Assembly: GCA_965235975.1 (NCBI GenBank)
Contig: CBDDZZ010000002.1
Coordinates: forward strand, 277,471-341,470
DNA from: Fontibacterium oligotrophicum
GTDB lineage: Bacteria; Pseudomonadota; Alphaproteobacteria; Pelagibacterales; Pelagibacteraceae
Reading direction: 5' to 3'
DNA: 64,000 bases
Shown here: in pieces, positions 26,055 through 35,911 of the stretch
Numbering within the stretch: position 1 is the stretch's first letter
Layout: every line of letters starts with the position of its first letter
Position numbers and translations under genes: made by a program
Notes under the pieces: model-generated
The model's input: only the letters and a program-made list of their open reading frames with translations
The model's database searches: none
Told to the model about the DNA's origin: nothing

Positions 26055-27392
26055 TTAGGCGTAATTAATTATTAATTTTTTAACTTTATTCACAGTATCT
26101 TTGATTAATTTTTTATCTGAGCTTTCAACCATTATTCTAATCAAATTTTCTGTTCCAGATTTTCTAACTAATAATCTGCCTTCTTGTTTTAAACTTTTAT
26201 CAATCTGATTAATTTTTACTTTAAGAGATTTATTTTCAACAATATTTTTATTTTTAACTTTGATATTTTCTAAAACTTGGGGAATTTTTTTAAAAACTGA
26301 AAATACTTTACTCGCTTTACCATTATTTTTTAAAGAACTTAAAACTTCTAAAGCGACCAATAAACCATCCCCCGTAGTAGCTAAATTTCCAAGAATAATA
26401 TGGCCTGACTGCTCACCTCCTAAATTATATTTCAAATTATTCATTTTTTCTTTAACATATCGATCACCCACATTGGCTCTATGAAATTTAATATCATTAC
26501 TTCTAAAGTAATTTTCTAATCCTAAATTTGTCATCAACGTACCAACTACACCCCCTTTTAAAATTTTTTTCTTTTTCCAATTTTTAGCAATCATCGCAAT
26601 AATTTGATCACCGTCAATAATTTCTCCTTTTTCGTCACACATAATAACTCGATCTGCATCACCGTCAAAAGCTATACCAATATCTGCTTTATGAGTTTTT
26701 ACGGATTGCTGAATAAGTTCTGGATGTGTTGATCCACAATTTTTATTTATATTAAATCCATCTGGATTGATGCCTATCGCTACAACATCAGCTCCTAACT
26801 CTCTAAGAAGAGCTGGCGCTGATTTATATGCAGCACCATTTGCACAATCTAAAAATATTTTAATTCCAGATAAATTAAATGATTTTGGGAAAATATTTTT
26901 TAATATACTGATGTAATTTTCTGTTGCATCCTCTAATCTTTTAGCTCTACCTAAGGCATTTGGATTTACAAAATATTTTTCAACTTTATCATCAATTAAT
27001 TTTTCAATCTGTTTTTCGACTTTATCAGATAACTTCATTCCATCTGGTCCAAAAAGTTTTAATCCATTATCCGTATGTGGATTGTGTGAGGCTGTTAACA
27101 TAATACCAAGATCTGCTTTCATAGATTTTGTTAACATTGCAAGACCATTGGTAGGCAATGGTCCTAATAATAAAACATCCATACCAGATGAAATAAGTCC
27201 TGATACTAAAGCTGGCTCAAGCATGTAACCTGATAGGCGAGTATCTTTTGCAATAATTACTTTATGTCGTTGTTTATTTTGATTTGAAAAATATGTTCCT
27301 GCAGCAAGGCCAAATCTAAAAAACATTTCTCCAGTAATATTTCCTTTATTGACTTCGCCTCTAATACCATCGGTTCCAAAGTACTTTTTCAT
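26055..27392 (-). CDS. glmM: Phosphoglucosamine mutase
   Basis: GlmM converts glucosamine-6-phosphate to glucosamine-1-phosphate for UDP-GlcNAc and the cell wall. The 445-residue protein starts KKYFGTDGIRGEVN, has the phospho-Ser loop MLTASHNPHTDNGLK with Ser102, the metal loop AFDGDADRVIMCDE, GGEQSGHI and the C-terminal phosphate-binding VRKSGTENLIRIMVE. It lies between folP and thiD in the ftsH-folP-glmM cluster that is conserved in many Proteobacteria. Confidence 0.97.
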   Translation of the reverse strand: MKKYFGTDGIRGEVNKGNITGEMFFRFGLAAGTYFSNQNKQRHKVIIAKDTRLSGYMLEPALVSGLISSGMDVLLLGPLPTNGLAMLTKSMKADLGIMLTASHNPHTDNGLKLFGPDGMKLSDKVEKQIEKLIDDKVEKYFVNPNALGRAKRLEDATENYISILKNIFPKSFNLSGIKIFLDCANGAAYKSAPALLRELGADVVAIGINPDGFNINKNCGSTHPELIQQSVKTHKADIGIAFDGDADRVIMCDEKGEIIDGDQIIAMIAKNWKKKKILKGGVVGTLMTNLGLENYFRSNDIKFHRANVGDRYVKEKMNNLKYNLGGEQSGHIILGNLATTGDGLLVALEVLSSLKNNGKASKVFSVFKKIPQVLENIKVKNKNIVENKSLKVKINQIDKSLKQEGRLLVRKSGTENLIRIMVESSDKKLIKDTVNKVKKLIINYA

Positions 27393-27394
27393 TG

Positions 27395-28459
27395 TTATAG
27401 CTTTAAAAATTGAGAATAAACTTTAAGAGCCTCGTTCGTTTCTTGTATATCATGAACTCTAAATAGCTGAATACCTTGCAAATATGAATATATAATTGAA
27501 GCAATTGTGCCTCCTAATCTTTGCGGATTATCTTTTTCACCCATAATTTTGCCTATAAAACTTTTTCGTGAAGGACCCACCATGATTGGATAGCCAAGAC
27601 TATGAAATAACGAAATTTTGGAAATAATTTCTAAATTATGTTCTAAAGTTTTTCCAAATCCAATTCCTGGATCAATAATAATTTGCTCATCTTTAATTCC
27701 GTTATTTTTTAAAAATTTAATTTTATTTTCAAAATAATCAAAAATATCTAATAACACATTTTCATAAGTTGGATTATTTTGCATGTTTTCTGGGATACCC
27801 TGTGAATGATTCAAAATAATTGGTTTTGTAGAATCTTTTACAACTAAATAAGATTGTGGATCAAAATCTAATGCAGAAACATCATTTAATATATCAACTC
27901 CAATTTCTATTCCGTGTTTCATCACTATAGATTTTCTTGTATCTAAAGAAATTAATTGTTTTGGAAATTTATTTTTTATTAATTGAATTGTCTCTGATAC
28001 TCTTTTAATTTCATCTTGCTCGTTAACTGATTTTGCTCCAGGTCTTGTGGACTCTCCACCAACATCAATAATATGAGCACCATAATCAATCATTCTCTTA
28101 ACATGATCAAAAGCTCTATATGTAGTATTGTATTTTCCACCATCTGAAAAACTATCCGGCGTGACATTTAAAACGCCCATTAAAATAGGATTTTCAAAAT
28201 TGAGATTTAATATATTTTTTCTTTTTGACGTTATGTTGTTTAAATCATTTTCAATTTCGTTTTTAAAATCTAATTTTTCGAGTTCTAAAACACTATATTC
28301 CTCAACTATATTTCCATCAGAATGCCTTTTTAAAATCTCAAAGGATAAAAAACCAACATCTTCAAGTCCACAAAGACTTTTTGCAGTTTTCTCTTTGATA
28401 AAATAATTGGCCTTTTGGCCAAAGACAATATTTGTTGGCCTTATATAAATACTCTTCAT
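27395..28459 (-). CDS. folP: Dihydropteroate synthase
   Basis: FolP joins p-aminobenzoate to the pterin diphosphate in folate synthesis. The catalytic barrel starts near residue 88 with PILMGVLNVTPDSFSDGG and contains IDVGGESTRPGA, ISLDTRKS, DPGIGFGK and MVGPSRKSFIG. The 354-residue length includes about 85 extra N-terminal residues before the core, as in other alphaproteobacterial FolP proteins. It lies between ftsH and glmM. Confidence 0.95.
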   Translation of the reverse strand: MKSIYIRPTNIVFGQKANYFIKEKTAKSLCGLEDVGFLSFEILKRHSDGNIVEEYSVLELEKLDFKNEIENDLNNITSKRKNILNLNFENPILMGVLNVTPDSFSDGGKYNTTYRAFDHVKRMIDYGAHIIDVGGESTRPGAKSVNEQDEIKRVSETIQLIKNKFPKQLISLDTRKSIVMKHGIEIGVDILNDVSALDFDPQSYLVVKDSTKPIILNHSQGIPENMQNNPTYENVLLDIFDYFENKIKFLKNNGIKDEQIIIDPGIGFGKTLEHNLEIISKISLFHSLGYPIMVGPSRKSFIGKIMGEKDNPQRLGGTIASIIYSYLQGIQLFRVHDIQETNEALKVYSQFLKL

Positions 28460-28474
28460 GAATGAAAAGTTAGA

Positions 28475-30373
28475 TTAACTTTGTGGATTTGGCTTTAATC
28501 CAATTGTACCTAAAACGCTACCTAATTTTTTCTTAGTAGTGTTTACTTCTTCGTTTCCAGTTAATCGTTTTGGATAAATATTTTCAAATACTATTTTTTT
28601 AATTTCCTCACCTGATAAAGTTTCATAAGTTAATAAAGCTTTTGCAACTTTATGAAGCTCATCAATTTTTTCTGATAATATTTTTTTAGCTCTAGCATAA
28701 CCGGCTTCTACAATTTTTTTAACTTCAGCATCAATTTTCTTAGCCGTTTCTTCTGAAACATTTTGTGTTCTAGAAACAGATCTGCCTAAAAATACTTCTT
28801 CTTCATTTTCTTGATAAGCAATAGGTCCTAACTGATCGCTCATGCCATATCGAGTAACCATATTTTTGGCCATTTTTGTAACCATTTCAATGTCAGATGA
28901 AGCTCCTGAGGTTACATTATCGTAACCAAAGATCATTTCTTCTGCAATTCTACCTCCCATAGCGACCGAAATATTTCCGAACAATTTTTCTCTTGTAATA
29001 GATAATTGATCTCTTTCGGGAAGTCTCATGACCATACCTAAGGCTCTTCCTCTTGGAATAATAGTTGCTTTATGAATTGGATCTGAGGTTTGTTCATACA
29101 ATGCAACAACCGCATGTCCTCCCTCATGGTAAGCTGTTAAAGTTTTTTCCTCCTCATTCATGACCATAGATCTTCTTTCAGCTCCCATCATTACTTTATC
29201 TTTTGCTTCTTCAAGATCAGACATAGTAACAATTCTTTTATTTTTTCTTGCAGCAAGTAATGCAGATTCGTTTACAATATTTGCAAGATCGGCACCTGAA
29301 AAACCTGGTGTTCCTCTTGCAATCACTTTTGCATTTACATCTGGGCCTGTTGTAATTTTTTTAAGATGGACATTTAAAATTGCTTCTCTACCTATAATAT
29401 CTGGGTTCGATACAACAACTTGTCTATCAAAGCGACCTGGTCTTAACAAAGCAGGATCTAATACATCTGGTCTGTTTGTTGCTGCAATCAAAATTACACC
29501 CTCATTAGTTTCAAATCCATCCATCTCAACAAGTAACTGATTTAAAGTCTGCTCTCTCTCGTCATTACCGCCGCCTAATCCAGCGCCTCTGCTTCTTCCA
29601 ACAGCATCAATCTCATCTATAAATATAATACAAGGTGCACTTTTTTTTCCTTGTTCAAACATATCTCTAACTCTTGAAGCTCCAACTCCAACAAACATCT
29701 CAACGAAATCTGATCCTGAAATAGTAAAGAAAGGAACATTTGCCTCTCCAGCAATCGCTCTTGCTAATAAAGTTTTTCCTGTGCCTGGAGGCCCAACAAG
29801 TAAAGCACCTTTTGGAATTCTTCCGCCTAGTTTTTGAAACTTTCTAGGGTCTTTTAAAAAATGAACAATCTCTTCTAGTTCCTCTTTTGCTTCTTCAACG
29901 CCAGCAACATCTTGAAATGTTACTCGACCTTGTGCTTCATTAAGTAATTTTGCTTTTGATCTTCCAAATCCCATAGCTCCACCTTTGCCACCTTGCATCT
30001 GGCGCATAAAAAATATCCATACTCCAATAAGAAGGAGCATTGGAAACCAAGATAATATAACACCCCATAACGAAGGCCCTTTTTCCTCTCGAGGACCAGC
30101 GGTAATTGCAACTCCTTTTGCGGACAATTTCTCAACTAAATTTGGGTAGTTTGGAGAATAGGTTTTGAACCCTTTGCCATCTCTGAAAGTTCCAGAAATT
30201 TCACTTCCTCGAATGTCAACTGATGCAACATTTCCTTTATCAACTTCTGTTAAAAAAGTAGAAAACGGCATTTCAGTCTTACCTGTAATAGCGCCTGGAT
30301 TCTGAAATAGATTGTATAGACCTAAAACGAGTAGAACGACTACGCCCCACATCATTAAGTTTCGTAAATTCAT
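28475..30373 (-). CDS. ftsH: ATP-dependent zinc metalloprotease FtsH
   Basis: A 632-residue inner-membrane AAA+ protease that degrades misfolded and short-lived proteins, including RpoH in well-studied bacteria. There are two N-terminal membrane helices (about 7-24 and 104-124), Walker A GPPGTGKT at 194-201, Walker B CIIFIDEIDAVGRSRG, the SRH segment AATNRPDVLDPALLRPGRFD and the zinc motif HEGGH. Its modulators HflK and HflC are encoded at 61-63 kb, and rpoH is upstream at 23 kb. Confidence 0.97.
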   Translation of the reverse strand: MNLRNLMMWGVVVLLVLGLYNLFQNPGAITGKTEMPFSTFLTEVDKGNVASVDIRGSEISGTFRDGKGFKTYSPNYPNLVEKLSAKGVAITAGPREEKGPSLWGVILSWFPMLLLIGVWIFFMRQMQGGKGGAMGFGRSKAKLLNEAQGRVTFQDVAGVEEAKEELEEIVHFLKDPRKFQKLGGRIPKGALLVGPPGTGKTLLARAIAGEANVPFFTISGSDFVEMFVGVGASRVRDMFEQGKKSAPCIIFIDEIDAVGRSRGAGLGGGNDEREQTLNQLLVEMDGFETNEGVILIAATNRPDVLDPALLRPGRFDRQVVVSNPDIIGREAILNVHLKKITTGPDVNAKVIARGTPGFSGADLANIVNESALLAARKNKRIVTMSDLEEAKDKVMMGAERRSMVMNEEEKTLTAYHEGGHAVVALYEQTSDPIHKATIIPRGRALGMVMRLPERDQLSITREKLFGNISVAMGGRIAEEMIFGYDNVTSGASSDIEMVTKMAKNMVTRYGMSDQLGPIAYQENEEEVFLGRSVSRTQNVSEETAKKIDAEVKKIVEAGYARAKKILSEKIDELHKVAKALLTYETLSGEEIKKIVFENIYPKRLTGNEEVNTTKKKLGSVLGTIGLKPNPQS

Positions 30374-30416
30374 GATTTAAAAGTAATCATTATTATAGAT
30401 TAAACAAGTACTATTC

Positions 30417-31751
30417 TCAAATAAATCTAAGATATCGCACCGAAAAACTGTCATTTTTTATATTATATTTCCTATTCTTAAAATTGATAAAAGGAACAAA
30501 TAACAGCTCACCTTTATGGTTCCAAAATGAAGGCAGCGTTTTTTTCGCATGAAATGGAATCTTATCTAAAGAAGAACTAAATTTATTTTTTCTTAAATAA
30601 TCAATTCCTGTATTGCCTAACTTTTTAACAATAAATTTTTGTTGATTGTCAAAATTTTTATAAACTAAAAAACGATCATCCCAATTTTTAGTTTGTTTTA
30701 TTTTTTCTAATGTTTCGCTAGTAAGATTCCTGTCCTCTCTGAAAAAAGAAATCCTATTAGAATTTTTCTCAATCAAACAACCCCCTAAAGTTGAAGATTT
30801 AAATTTTTTTGATGAAAATTTTTTCATTAACATTTTTAGGCTATCCGATCTTGGTGGATAATATTCACCAGAAACAAAATGGATTGCTTTAATAATAACT
30901 CTAAAAATTACCTCTGGGGCCTCATTTTTAAATATAGTAGATTTTAAAGTTGAGTAACCTTCTTTATAAAAACTTAAGTATTTCTTTTCAGATTTTAAAA
31001 TATAAAAATCTAATGAGTTCTTTGCAATATTTAAATTTTCAATTGTTTTTAAGACCCGTTTTGGATCAAAGCCTTCTTTCTGTAACTTACTTTGCATCTT
31101 TCTAATTCGAACTCTTAAAAATTTATCATTCAAATTTGATGGGTCTTCAATCCAGGTAGAAAAGATTTTCTTAGTTAAATTCAAGAGTTCTTCTTTTTTA
31201 AAATTTAACAGAGGCCTTAAAAGATAAAAATTTTTATTAAGTTCAGATATATTTTGTAACGAAGTTAAGCCTTTGATCCCGCTACCTCTAATTAATCTAA
31301 TATAAAAATTCTCAATCAAATCATCTTGATGATGTGCTAAGATAAGAAATCTTATTTTATTTTTTTTGCAATATTTTTGAAATAGCTCGTATCTTAAATC
31401 TCTTGCCTTCTTTTGAATGTTAGACGTAAATTTTGTGCCACGATAAGTTAAAATTTCTGCTTTAATGTTATTTTTTTTTAAAACTTTATATGTTTGTCTT
31501 GCTTCATGTGCAGATTCTTTTCTTAATCTATGGTCAATAATTAATGTGGCAAAATCACTATTTTGTTCAAGTGAATATAATTTAGCAAGAATACTTAAGG
31601 CTAGACTATCGCTCCCACCTGATACAGCAATTGCAAATTTTTCTTTACCAACAAGGGGTAAAATATTTTCTCTAAAACGAAAATAAATTTGATTTATCTT
31701 TTTATCTTCTAATAATTTAAAATTAAGCGCAGTTAAATCTCTTCTTTTCAT
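30417..31751 (-). CDS. tilS: tRNA(Ile)-lysidine synthase
   Basis: TilS attaches lysine to C34 of the tRNA-Ile that reads AUA. The N-terminal PP-loop ATPase has FAIAVSGGSDSLALSILAK, IIDHRLRKESAHEA, and LAHHQDDLIENFYIRLIRGSG followed by GLTSL. The start at 31751 (MKRRDLTALNF) is preferred; an upstream ATG at 31778 would extend it by nine residues deeper into cpoB. Either start overlaps cpoB. About 444 residues, with a C-terminal substrate-binding region. It lies between cpoB and ftsH, the usual neighbours. Confidence 0.92.
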   Translation of the reverse strand: MKRRDLTALNFKLLEDKKINQIYFRFRENILPLVGKEKFAIAVSGGSDSLALSILAKLYSLEQNSDFATLIIDHRLRKESAHEARQTYKVLKKNNIKAEILTYRGTKFTSNIQKKARDLRYELFQKYCKKNKIRFLILAHHQDDLIENFYIRLIRGSGIKGLTSLQNISELNKNFYLLRPLLNFKKEELLNLTKKIFSTWIEDPSNLNDKFLRVRIRKMQSKLQKEGFDPKRVLKTIENLNIAKNSLDFYILKSEKKYLSFYKEGYSTLKSTIFKNEAPEVIFRVIIKAIHFVSGEYYPPRSDSLKMLMKKFSSKKFKSSTLGGCLIEKNSNRISFFREDRNLTSETLEKIKQTKNWDDRFLVYKNFDNQQKFIVKKLGNTGIDYLRKNKFSSSLDKIPFHAKKTLPSFWNHKGELLFVPFINFKNRKYNIKNDSFSVRYLRFI

Positions 31752-32682
31752 AAGATGATTTTTGTAAAATTGAAGCATCAGTCTTTGGGTAAGCTTTTTT
31801 TAGATTTGCAATCATCTTACAACCCTGTTCGGTTTCGCCTAATTCAGCAAGGGTTACTCCAAGTTTTAATAAATTTTCAGGAGCCTTAGGACTATTTGGA
31901 TATTTTTGATAACCATCTAAAAAAGCAACTGCTGCATCTTCATAAAGTTGCCTAATATAAAAAGTTTCGCCATACCAAAATTGGGCACTACCGGCTAATT
32001 CATGCTTTGCGTGCGCATCAACAAATTCTTTAAAGGCAATTTCAGCTTTTTCAAAATCTCCACTCTTCATAATATTCATAGCAAATTTATATCGTTCAGC
32101 TGCTGAGGCTTTGGGTAAGATTTTAGCTTGTGGTTTATTAGGTTTTTCTTTCAATTTAACACTTTCGGTATTTAGTGACTTATCTTTTAAAGAATTTTCT
32201 TCATCAGTATTTGTTTCTTCTACTTCTTCTTTATTTAAGACATTTTGATTACTAATCTTTGGAGGTGATATTTTCTTCTCTTCTATAACTTCTTTTGGTG
32301 AACTTACTTTATCACTTGCAAATTTATTATTTTCTAATTGTTGTAACCTTAATTGATTATCATTGGATACTTTATTTAATTTATCTGTTAATTGCTGAAG
32401 TTGATAACTATTCTCTTCGTATTTTTGAGTCATTTGTTGAATTTGTTTTTCTAATTCTGAAATTTTACTTAATTGTTTTGTTAAGGCTTCATTTAATAAA
32501 ATATTATCAGAAGGAAGATTTGTATTTTTAGTGTAAACAGCTTTTTCAAGAGTTTGAATATCTTTTTGAATTTTTTCTAATTTATCTAACAACTCATTCA
32601 TTTTATCTTGTTGTGCAAAACTAATATTTGCAAAAAAGATAAAAATTAAAAGATGTATTAAAAATTTATTTTTAAATAACAT
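31723..32682 (-). CDS. cpoB: Cell division coordinator CpoB (YbgF)
   Basis: A periplasmic Tol-Pal accessory protein. It has a signal peptide (KFLIHLLIFIFFANISFAQ), a long coiled coil of about residues 25-120 rich in Q, K and L, a charged linker, and a C-terminal TPR domain starting ERYKFAMNIMKSGDFEKAEIAF with YGETFYIRQLYEDAAVAFLDG. The 319 residues fit the family. It is the last gene of the tol-pal group; the pal terminator hairpin separates it from pal. Confidence 0.9.
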   Translation of the reverse strand: MLFKNKFLIHLLIFIFFANISFAQQDKMNELLDKLEKIQKDIQTLEKAVYTKNTNLPSDNILLNEALTKQLSKISELEKQIQQMTQKYEENSYQLQQLTDKLNKVSNDNQLRLQQLENNKFASDKVSSPKEVIEEKKISPPKISNQNVLNKEEVEETNTDEENSLKDKSLNTESVKLKEKPNKPQAKILPKASAAERYKFAMNIMKSGDFEKAEIAFKEFVDAHAKHELAGSAQFWYGETFYIRQLYEDAAVAFLDGYQKYPNSPKAPENLLKLGVTLAELGETEQGCKMIANLKKAYPKTDASILQKSSYEKKRFNCA

Positions 32683-32710
32683 TTTCTTTATTTTATTTTA
32701 TTTAACTCGC

Positions 32711-32749
32711 AAAAAAAAGACCCTAATGAATCTAACATTAGGGTCTTTT
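32711..32749 (-). terminator. Intrinsic terminator after pal
   Basis: On the minus strand a 14-bp stem (CATTAGGGTCTTTT as the 3' plus-strand arm, 32736-32749, and its complement at 32715-32728) with a seven-base loop is followed by a run of eight U (A8 at 32711-32718 on the plus strand). This is a classical terminator; read-through would be needed to express cpoB from the tol promoter. Confidence 0.85.
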
Positions 32750-32764
32750 AGAAAGTACTTAATA

Positions 32765-33244
32765 TTAATTAGTTTTAACTGTTACAGCTCGTCTATTTTG
32801 AGACCAAGCTAAAGCATTTGATGCTGGATTTGCAGGCTTTTCTTTACCATAACTAATCACTTTAATTCTATTTGCGGCAATGCCATTGCTTATTAAATAG
32901 TTTTTAGCAGCCGTGGCTCTTCTTTCACCAAGCGCCAAGTTATATTCTCTTGTTCCTCTTTCATCCGCATGTCCTTCAAGAACAACGCTTAAAGTTGGGT
33001 TTGCTTTTAAATAAGTTGCTTGTTTTGCTAAAGTTGCACTTGCTGCTGTTGTTAAATCTGATTTATTTGTGGCAAAAAATACTCGATCTGGAACACCGTC
33101 AGCTAAAAATTTTACCGTTTCTGTTCCTGTATAAGCATCATCTGATGGTCCTGGAGATGTCGCTTTTTGTTGTGTAGCGCAAGCACCTAAAAAAAAGGTC
33201 ATTACTAACGCTAGTGTAATTTTATTTAATTTATTCAGTAACAT
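32765..33244 (-). CDS. pal: Peptidoglycan-associated lipoprotein Pal
   Basis: An outer-membrane lipoprotein that binds peptidoglycan and TolB. The N-terminus has a lipoprotein signal with lipobox LGAC and the lipidated Cys at 22. The OmpA-like domain has VFFATNKSDLTTAA, VLEGHADERGTREYNLALGE and RAT...NYLISNGI. 159 residues, family-typical. It follows tolB. Confidence 0.96.
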   Translation of the reverse strand: MLLNKLNKITLALVMTFFLGACATQQKATSPGPSDDAYTGTETVKFLADGVPDRVFFATNKSDLTTAASATLAKQATYLKANPTLSVVLEGHADERGTREYNLALGERRATAAKNYLISNGIAANRIKVISYGKEKPANPASNALAWSQNRRAVTVKTN

Positions 33245-33326
33245 TTATCATCTTTCGTTGTTTATTTTTGAAGCTTTTAAATATTTTAAAAAAACAATTA
33301 ATGCAACCTAAAGTTTTATATTATTA

Positions 33327-34667
33327 CTATTTTGCTGATAATAATCCTGACCAAGAAGGATCGGAGGCATCGGTTTCGGTCGAAATTAATCTTTCATTAT
33401 AACCTGTCAGATCAATGGACCATAATTTTGCACCACCGCCTCTACCCGCTGTATCAGATGCAGTTTCGCGATAAAAAATAAGAACTCTTCCATTAGGTGC
33501 CCAAGAAGGAGCCTCTTGATAATAATTTTCAGTTAACAATCTCTCGCCTGACCCATCGGACCTCATAACACCGATATAAAATTTATTTCGATATAATTTA
33601 GTAAAAGCAATAAGATCTCCTCGTGGCGACCATACTGGAGTTCCATACAAGCCATCACCAAAAGAAATTCTTTTTACATTAGTACCATCACTTTTCATTA
33701 TATAAATTTGCTGAAAACCACTTCGGTCAGAATTAAAGGCAATTTGAGTTCCATCTGGAGAATATGAAGGAGAGGTATCTATGGAGGGATGATCGGTTAA
33801 TTTTTCAACAACTCTTGTTTTAATATCCATTGTATAAATATCGGAGTTCCCTTCTTGGGCAAAACTCATAATAATTTTTTTTCCATCCGATGAAAAACGC
33901 GGCGCAAAAGTCATGCCTGGAAAGTCTCCAACTAAATCCTGTAATCCAGTTTCAATATTTAATAAATAAACTCTTGGTAGATTTTTGTAATAAGACATAT
34001 ATGTAACAAGTTGATTTGTTGGGCTGAATCTTGGAGTTAAAACAATTTCATTTCCTAATGTTAAATATTTAACACCAAAACCATCTTGATCCATTACAGC
34101 TAATCTTTTTTTTTTATTTACTTTAGGACCTGTTTCAGCGACATAAATAATTCTAGTATCAAAGTAACCTTTTTCTCCAGTTAATCTCTCATAAATTTTA
34201 TCAGAAATTAAATGTCCTACTCTTCTCCAGTTATCTTGAACTGTATAAAAAGCTAAAGCGGATAATTCTGTTGCAGATACCACATCCCATAATTTAAATT
34301 CAACTTTAAGTCTCCCGTCTTTTTCTAAAGAAATTTTCCCAGTTACAAGAACTTGCGCCTTAATAAACGACCAATCTTCAAATCTTGGTTTATTATGAGC
34401 TACTTCTGGTTTTTGGATAAAAGATTTTTTATCTAAAGCAAAAAACAAACCTGATCTTGTTAGATTATTTTGAATTAATTCTGGTATCTTCTTTTCAATA
34501 TTTGTTTTTTTTAAATTGCCATCAATATTCACGTCATAATAAAAATTTGAGATTGCAACTGGTAATGGATCTAAATTACCTCTTGTTATATCAACAGAAA
34601 CAAGAGCAAAAGATTTTGAAGTAAGTATAAAAAATAAAAAGAATATTTTTAAAATATTATATTTCAT
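33327..34667 (-). CDS. tolB: Tol-Pal system protein TolB
   Basis: A 446-residue periplasmic beta-propeller protein. It has a signal peptide ending near KSFA (residue 21), an N-terminal alpha/beta domain, and a six-bladed propeller with repeats such as SPTNQLVTYMSY, SSDGKKIIMSF, SPDGTQIAFNSDRSG and APNGRVLIFYR. It links TolA and Pal during outer-membrane constriction. It starts one base after the tolA stop. Confidence 0.96.
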   Translation of the reverse strand: MKYNILKIFFLFFILTSKSFALVSVDITRGNLDPLPVAISNFYYDVNIDGNLKKTNIEKKIPELIQNNLTRSGLFFALDKKSFIQKPEVAHNKPRFEDWSFIKAQVLVTGKISLEKDGRLKVEFKLWDVVSATELSALAFYTVQDNWRRVGHLISDKIYERLTGEKGYFDTRIIYVAETGPKVNKKKRLAVMDQDGFGVKYLTLGNEIVLTPRFSPTNQLVTYMSYYKNLPRVYLLNIETGLQDLVGDFPGMTFAPRFSSDGKKIIMSFAQEGNSDIYTMDIKTRVVEKLTDHPSIDTSPSYSPDGTQIAFNSDRSGFQQIYIMKSDGTNVKRISFGDGLYGTPVWSPRGDLIAFTKLYRNKFYIGVMRSDGSGERLLTENYYQEAPSWAPNGRVLIFYRETASDTAGRGGGAKLWSIDLTGYNERLISTETDASDPSWSGLLSAK

Positions 34668-34668
34668 A

Positions 34669-35472
34669 TTAACCCTTTAACATTTCTTTAGCATCGAAGT
34701 TGAGTTGCATTTCTTTCCACTTTTCATATTCTGTTGGTGGAACTTTTAAAGGATTACATAATTTTACAGCTCTTAATGCGCTTTCTGCTAATATTTTATA
34801 ATAAGCTTGTCCTGCATTCATTTTCGATTGGTCTAAAATCTCGCTACTTATCAATGATCCATCTGGATTAAGTTTGACTCTCACTTTTACAGTTAAATTT
34901 TCATTGTATGGAAGTCCAATAGGAATATTCCAACACTTAAATATTTGAGCTTTAATTGCATCCTCTTGCGTTATAGTAAGTTTAGAAACAACTACATTTT
35001 TTTGCTGACTTTGCGTAGCTTCTAAACTTGTTTTCTTTTCTGTTTCGGCATTATCTTTTTTTGATTTATCAATTAGCGCTGAAATTTTATTAGGATCAAA
35101 GATTTCTTTTTTTTCAAATTCCGATGTCTGTTTATCAAGATTTTCTACTTTAACTGGATTTTGTCTTTTTTCTAATAACTCCTTAATTTGTTTGATATTT
35201 TCAGGCAAAGGCACAGCGTCGGGCTTTTCTTTAGGAACAATTTTAGGCGGGGCTTGGTTTGTTACAATTCTATCTTTTGTTTTTTTATCAGTTTTTTCTC
35301 CATCTAGAACTTTTGGTGCGTAGGGAATATTTGTTCTATCTCCAATTTGAACCAGATCTACTGAAATAACAAGTGGAGCTTGTACTTTTCCCATTAAAAA
35401 AGGCAAAGTTATGCTGCTAATAATAAGAATAACAAAATGACCTATAAAAGAAATTTTAAGGCTTTTTTGCAT
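34669..35472 (-). CDS. tolA: Tol-Pal system protein TolA
   Basis: A 267-residue inner-membrane protein spanning the periplasm. It has one N-terminal membrane helix (ISFIGHFVILIISSITLPF), a charged central region rich in K, E, P and D, and a C-terminal domain with IFKCWNIPIGLPYNENLTVK, KLNPDGSL and AESALRAVKLCNPLKVPP, typical of TolA/TonB-type ends. It couples the TolQR motor to TolB and Pal. Located four bases after tolR. Confidence 0.9.
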   Translation of the reverse strand: MQKSLKISFIGHFVILIISSITLPFLMGKVQAPLVISVDLVQIGDRTNIPYAPKVLDGEKTDKKTKDRIVTNQAPPKIVPKEKPDAVPLPENIKQIKELLEKRQNPVKVENLDKQTSEFEKKEIFDPNKISALIDKSKKDNAETEKKTSLEATQSQQKNVVVSKLTITQEDAIKAQIFKCWNIPIGLPYNENLTVKVRVKLNPDGSLISSEILDQSKMNAGQAYYKILAESALRAVKLCNPLKVPPTEYEKWKEMQLNFDAKEMLKG

Positions 35473-35476
35473 GACA

Positions 35477-35911
35477 TTATTTTTTACTTTTTGAAATAGG
35501 AGGACCTGATATTAAAGCAACTTTAGTAAAGCCTGCTCTTGAAAGTAATCCCATGACCTCCATTACTCTTCCATAATCAATCGCTTTATCCCCTCTTACA
35601 TAAATTCTTGTATCTGTCCTATTTTTAGACATTGCTAAAATTTTAGGAACTAATTGGCGCATCTCAACTTGAGTTTCCTGAATAAAAGTTTCTCCTTTAG
35701 CATTTATACTTAAAGTTAATGGCTCCTTATCATCTGGCAATGAATTTGCTGAACTATCTGGTAAATTAACTGCTACGCCCGCTGTTAACATTGGTGCTGT
35801 AACCATAAAAATAATTAATAATACCAACATCACATCAACAAAAGGCGTGACATTAATTTCACTCATAGGTTCTCGTTTTCGAGATCTATTATTCTGAATT
35901 TTGAATGCCAT
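35477..35911 (-). CDS. tolR: Tol-Pal system protein TolR
   Basis: A 144-residue ExbD/TolR protein. EINVTPFVDVMLVLLIIFMV holds the membrane helix with the proton-carrying Asp, and the C-terminal periplasmic part has TRIYVRGDKAIDYGRVMEVM. It forms the proton-driven motor with TolQ. It begins directly after the tolQ stop. Confidence 0.95.
   Translation of the reverse strand: MAFKIQNNRSRKREPMSEINVTPFVDVMLVLLIIFMVTAPMLTAGVAVNLPDSSANSLPDDKEPLTLSINAKGETFIQETQVEMRQLVPKILAMSKNRTDTRIYVRGDKAIDYGRVMEVMGLLSRAGFTKVALISGPPISKSKK

Noticed and set aside
29160..29540. A 126-codon plus-strand ORF inside ftsH
   Set aside because: It lies fully antisense to the AAA+ region of ftsH, which has strong family motifs. 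No independent evidence supports it.
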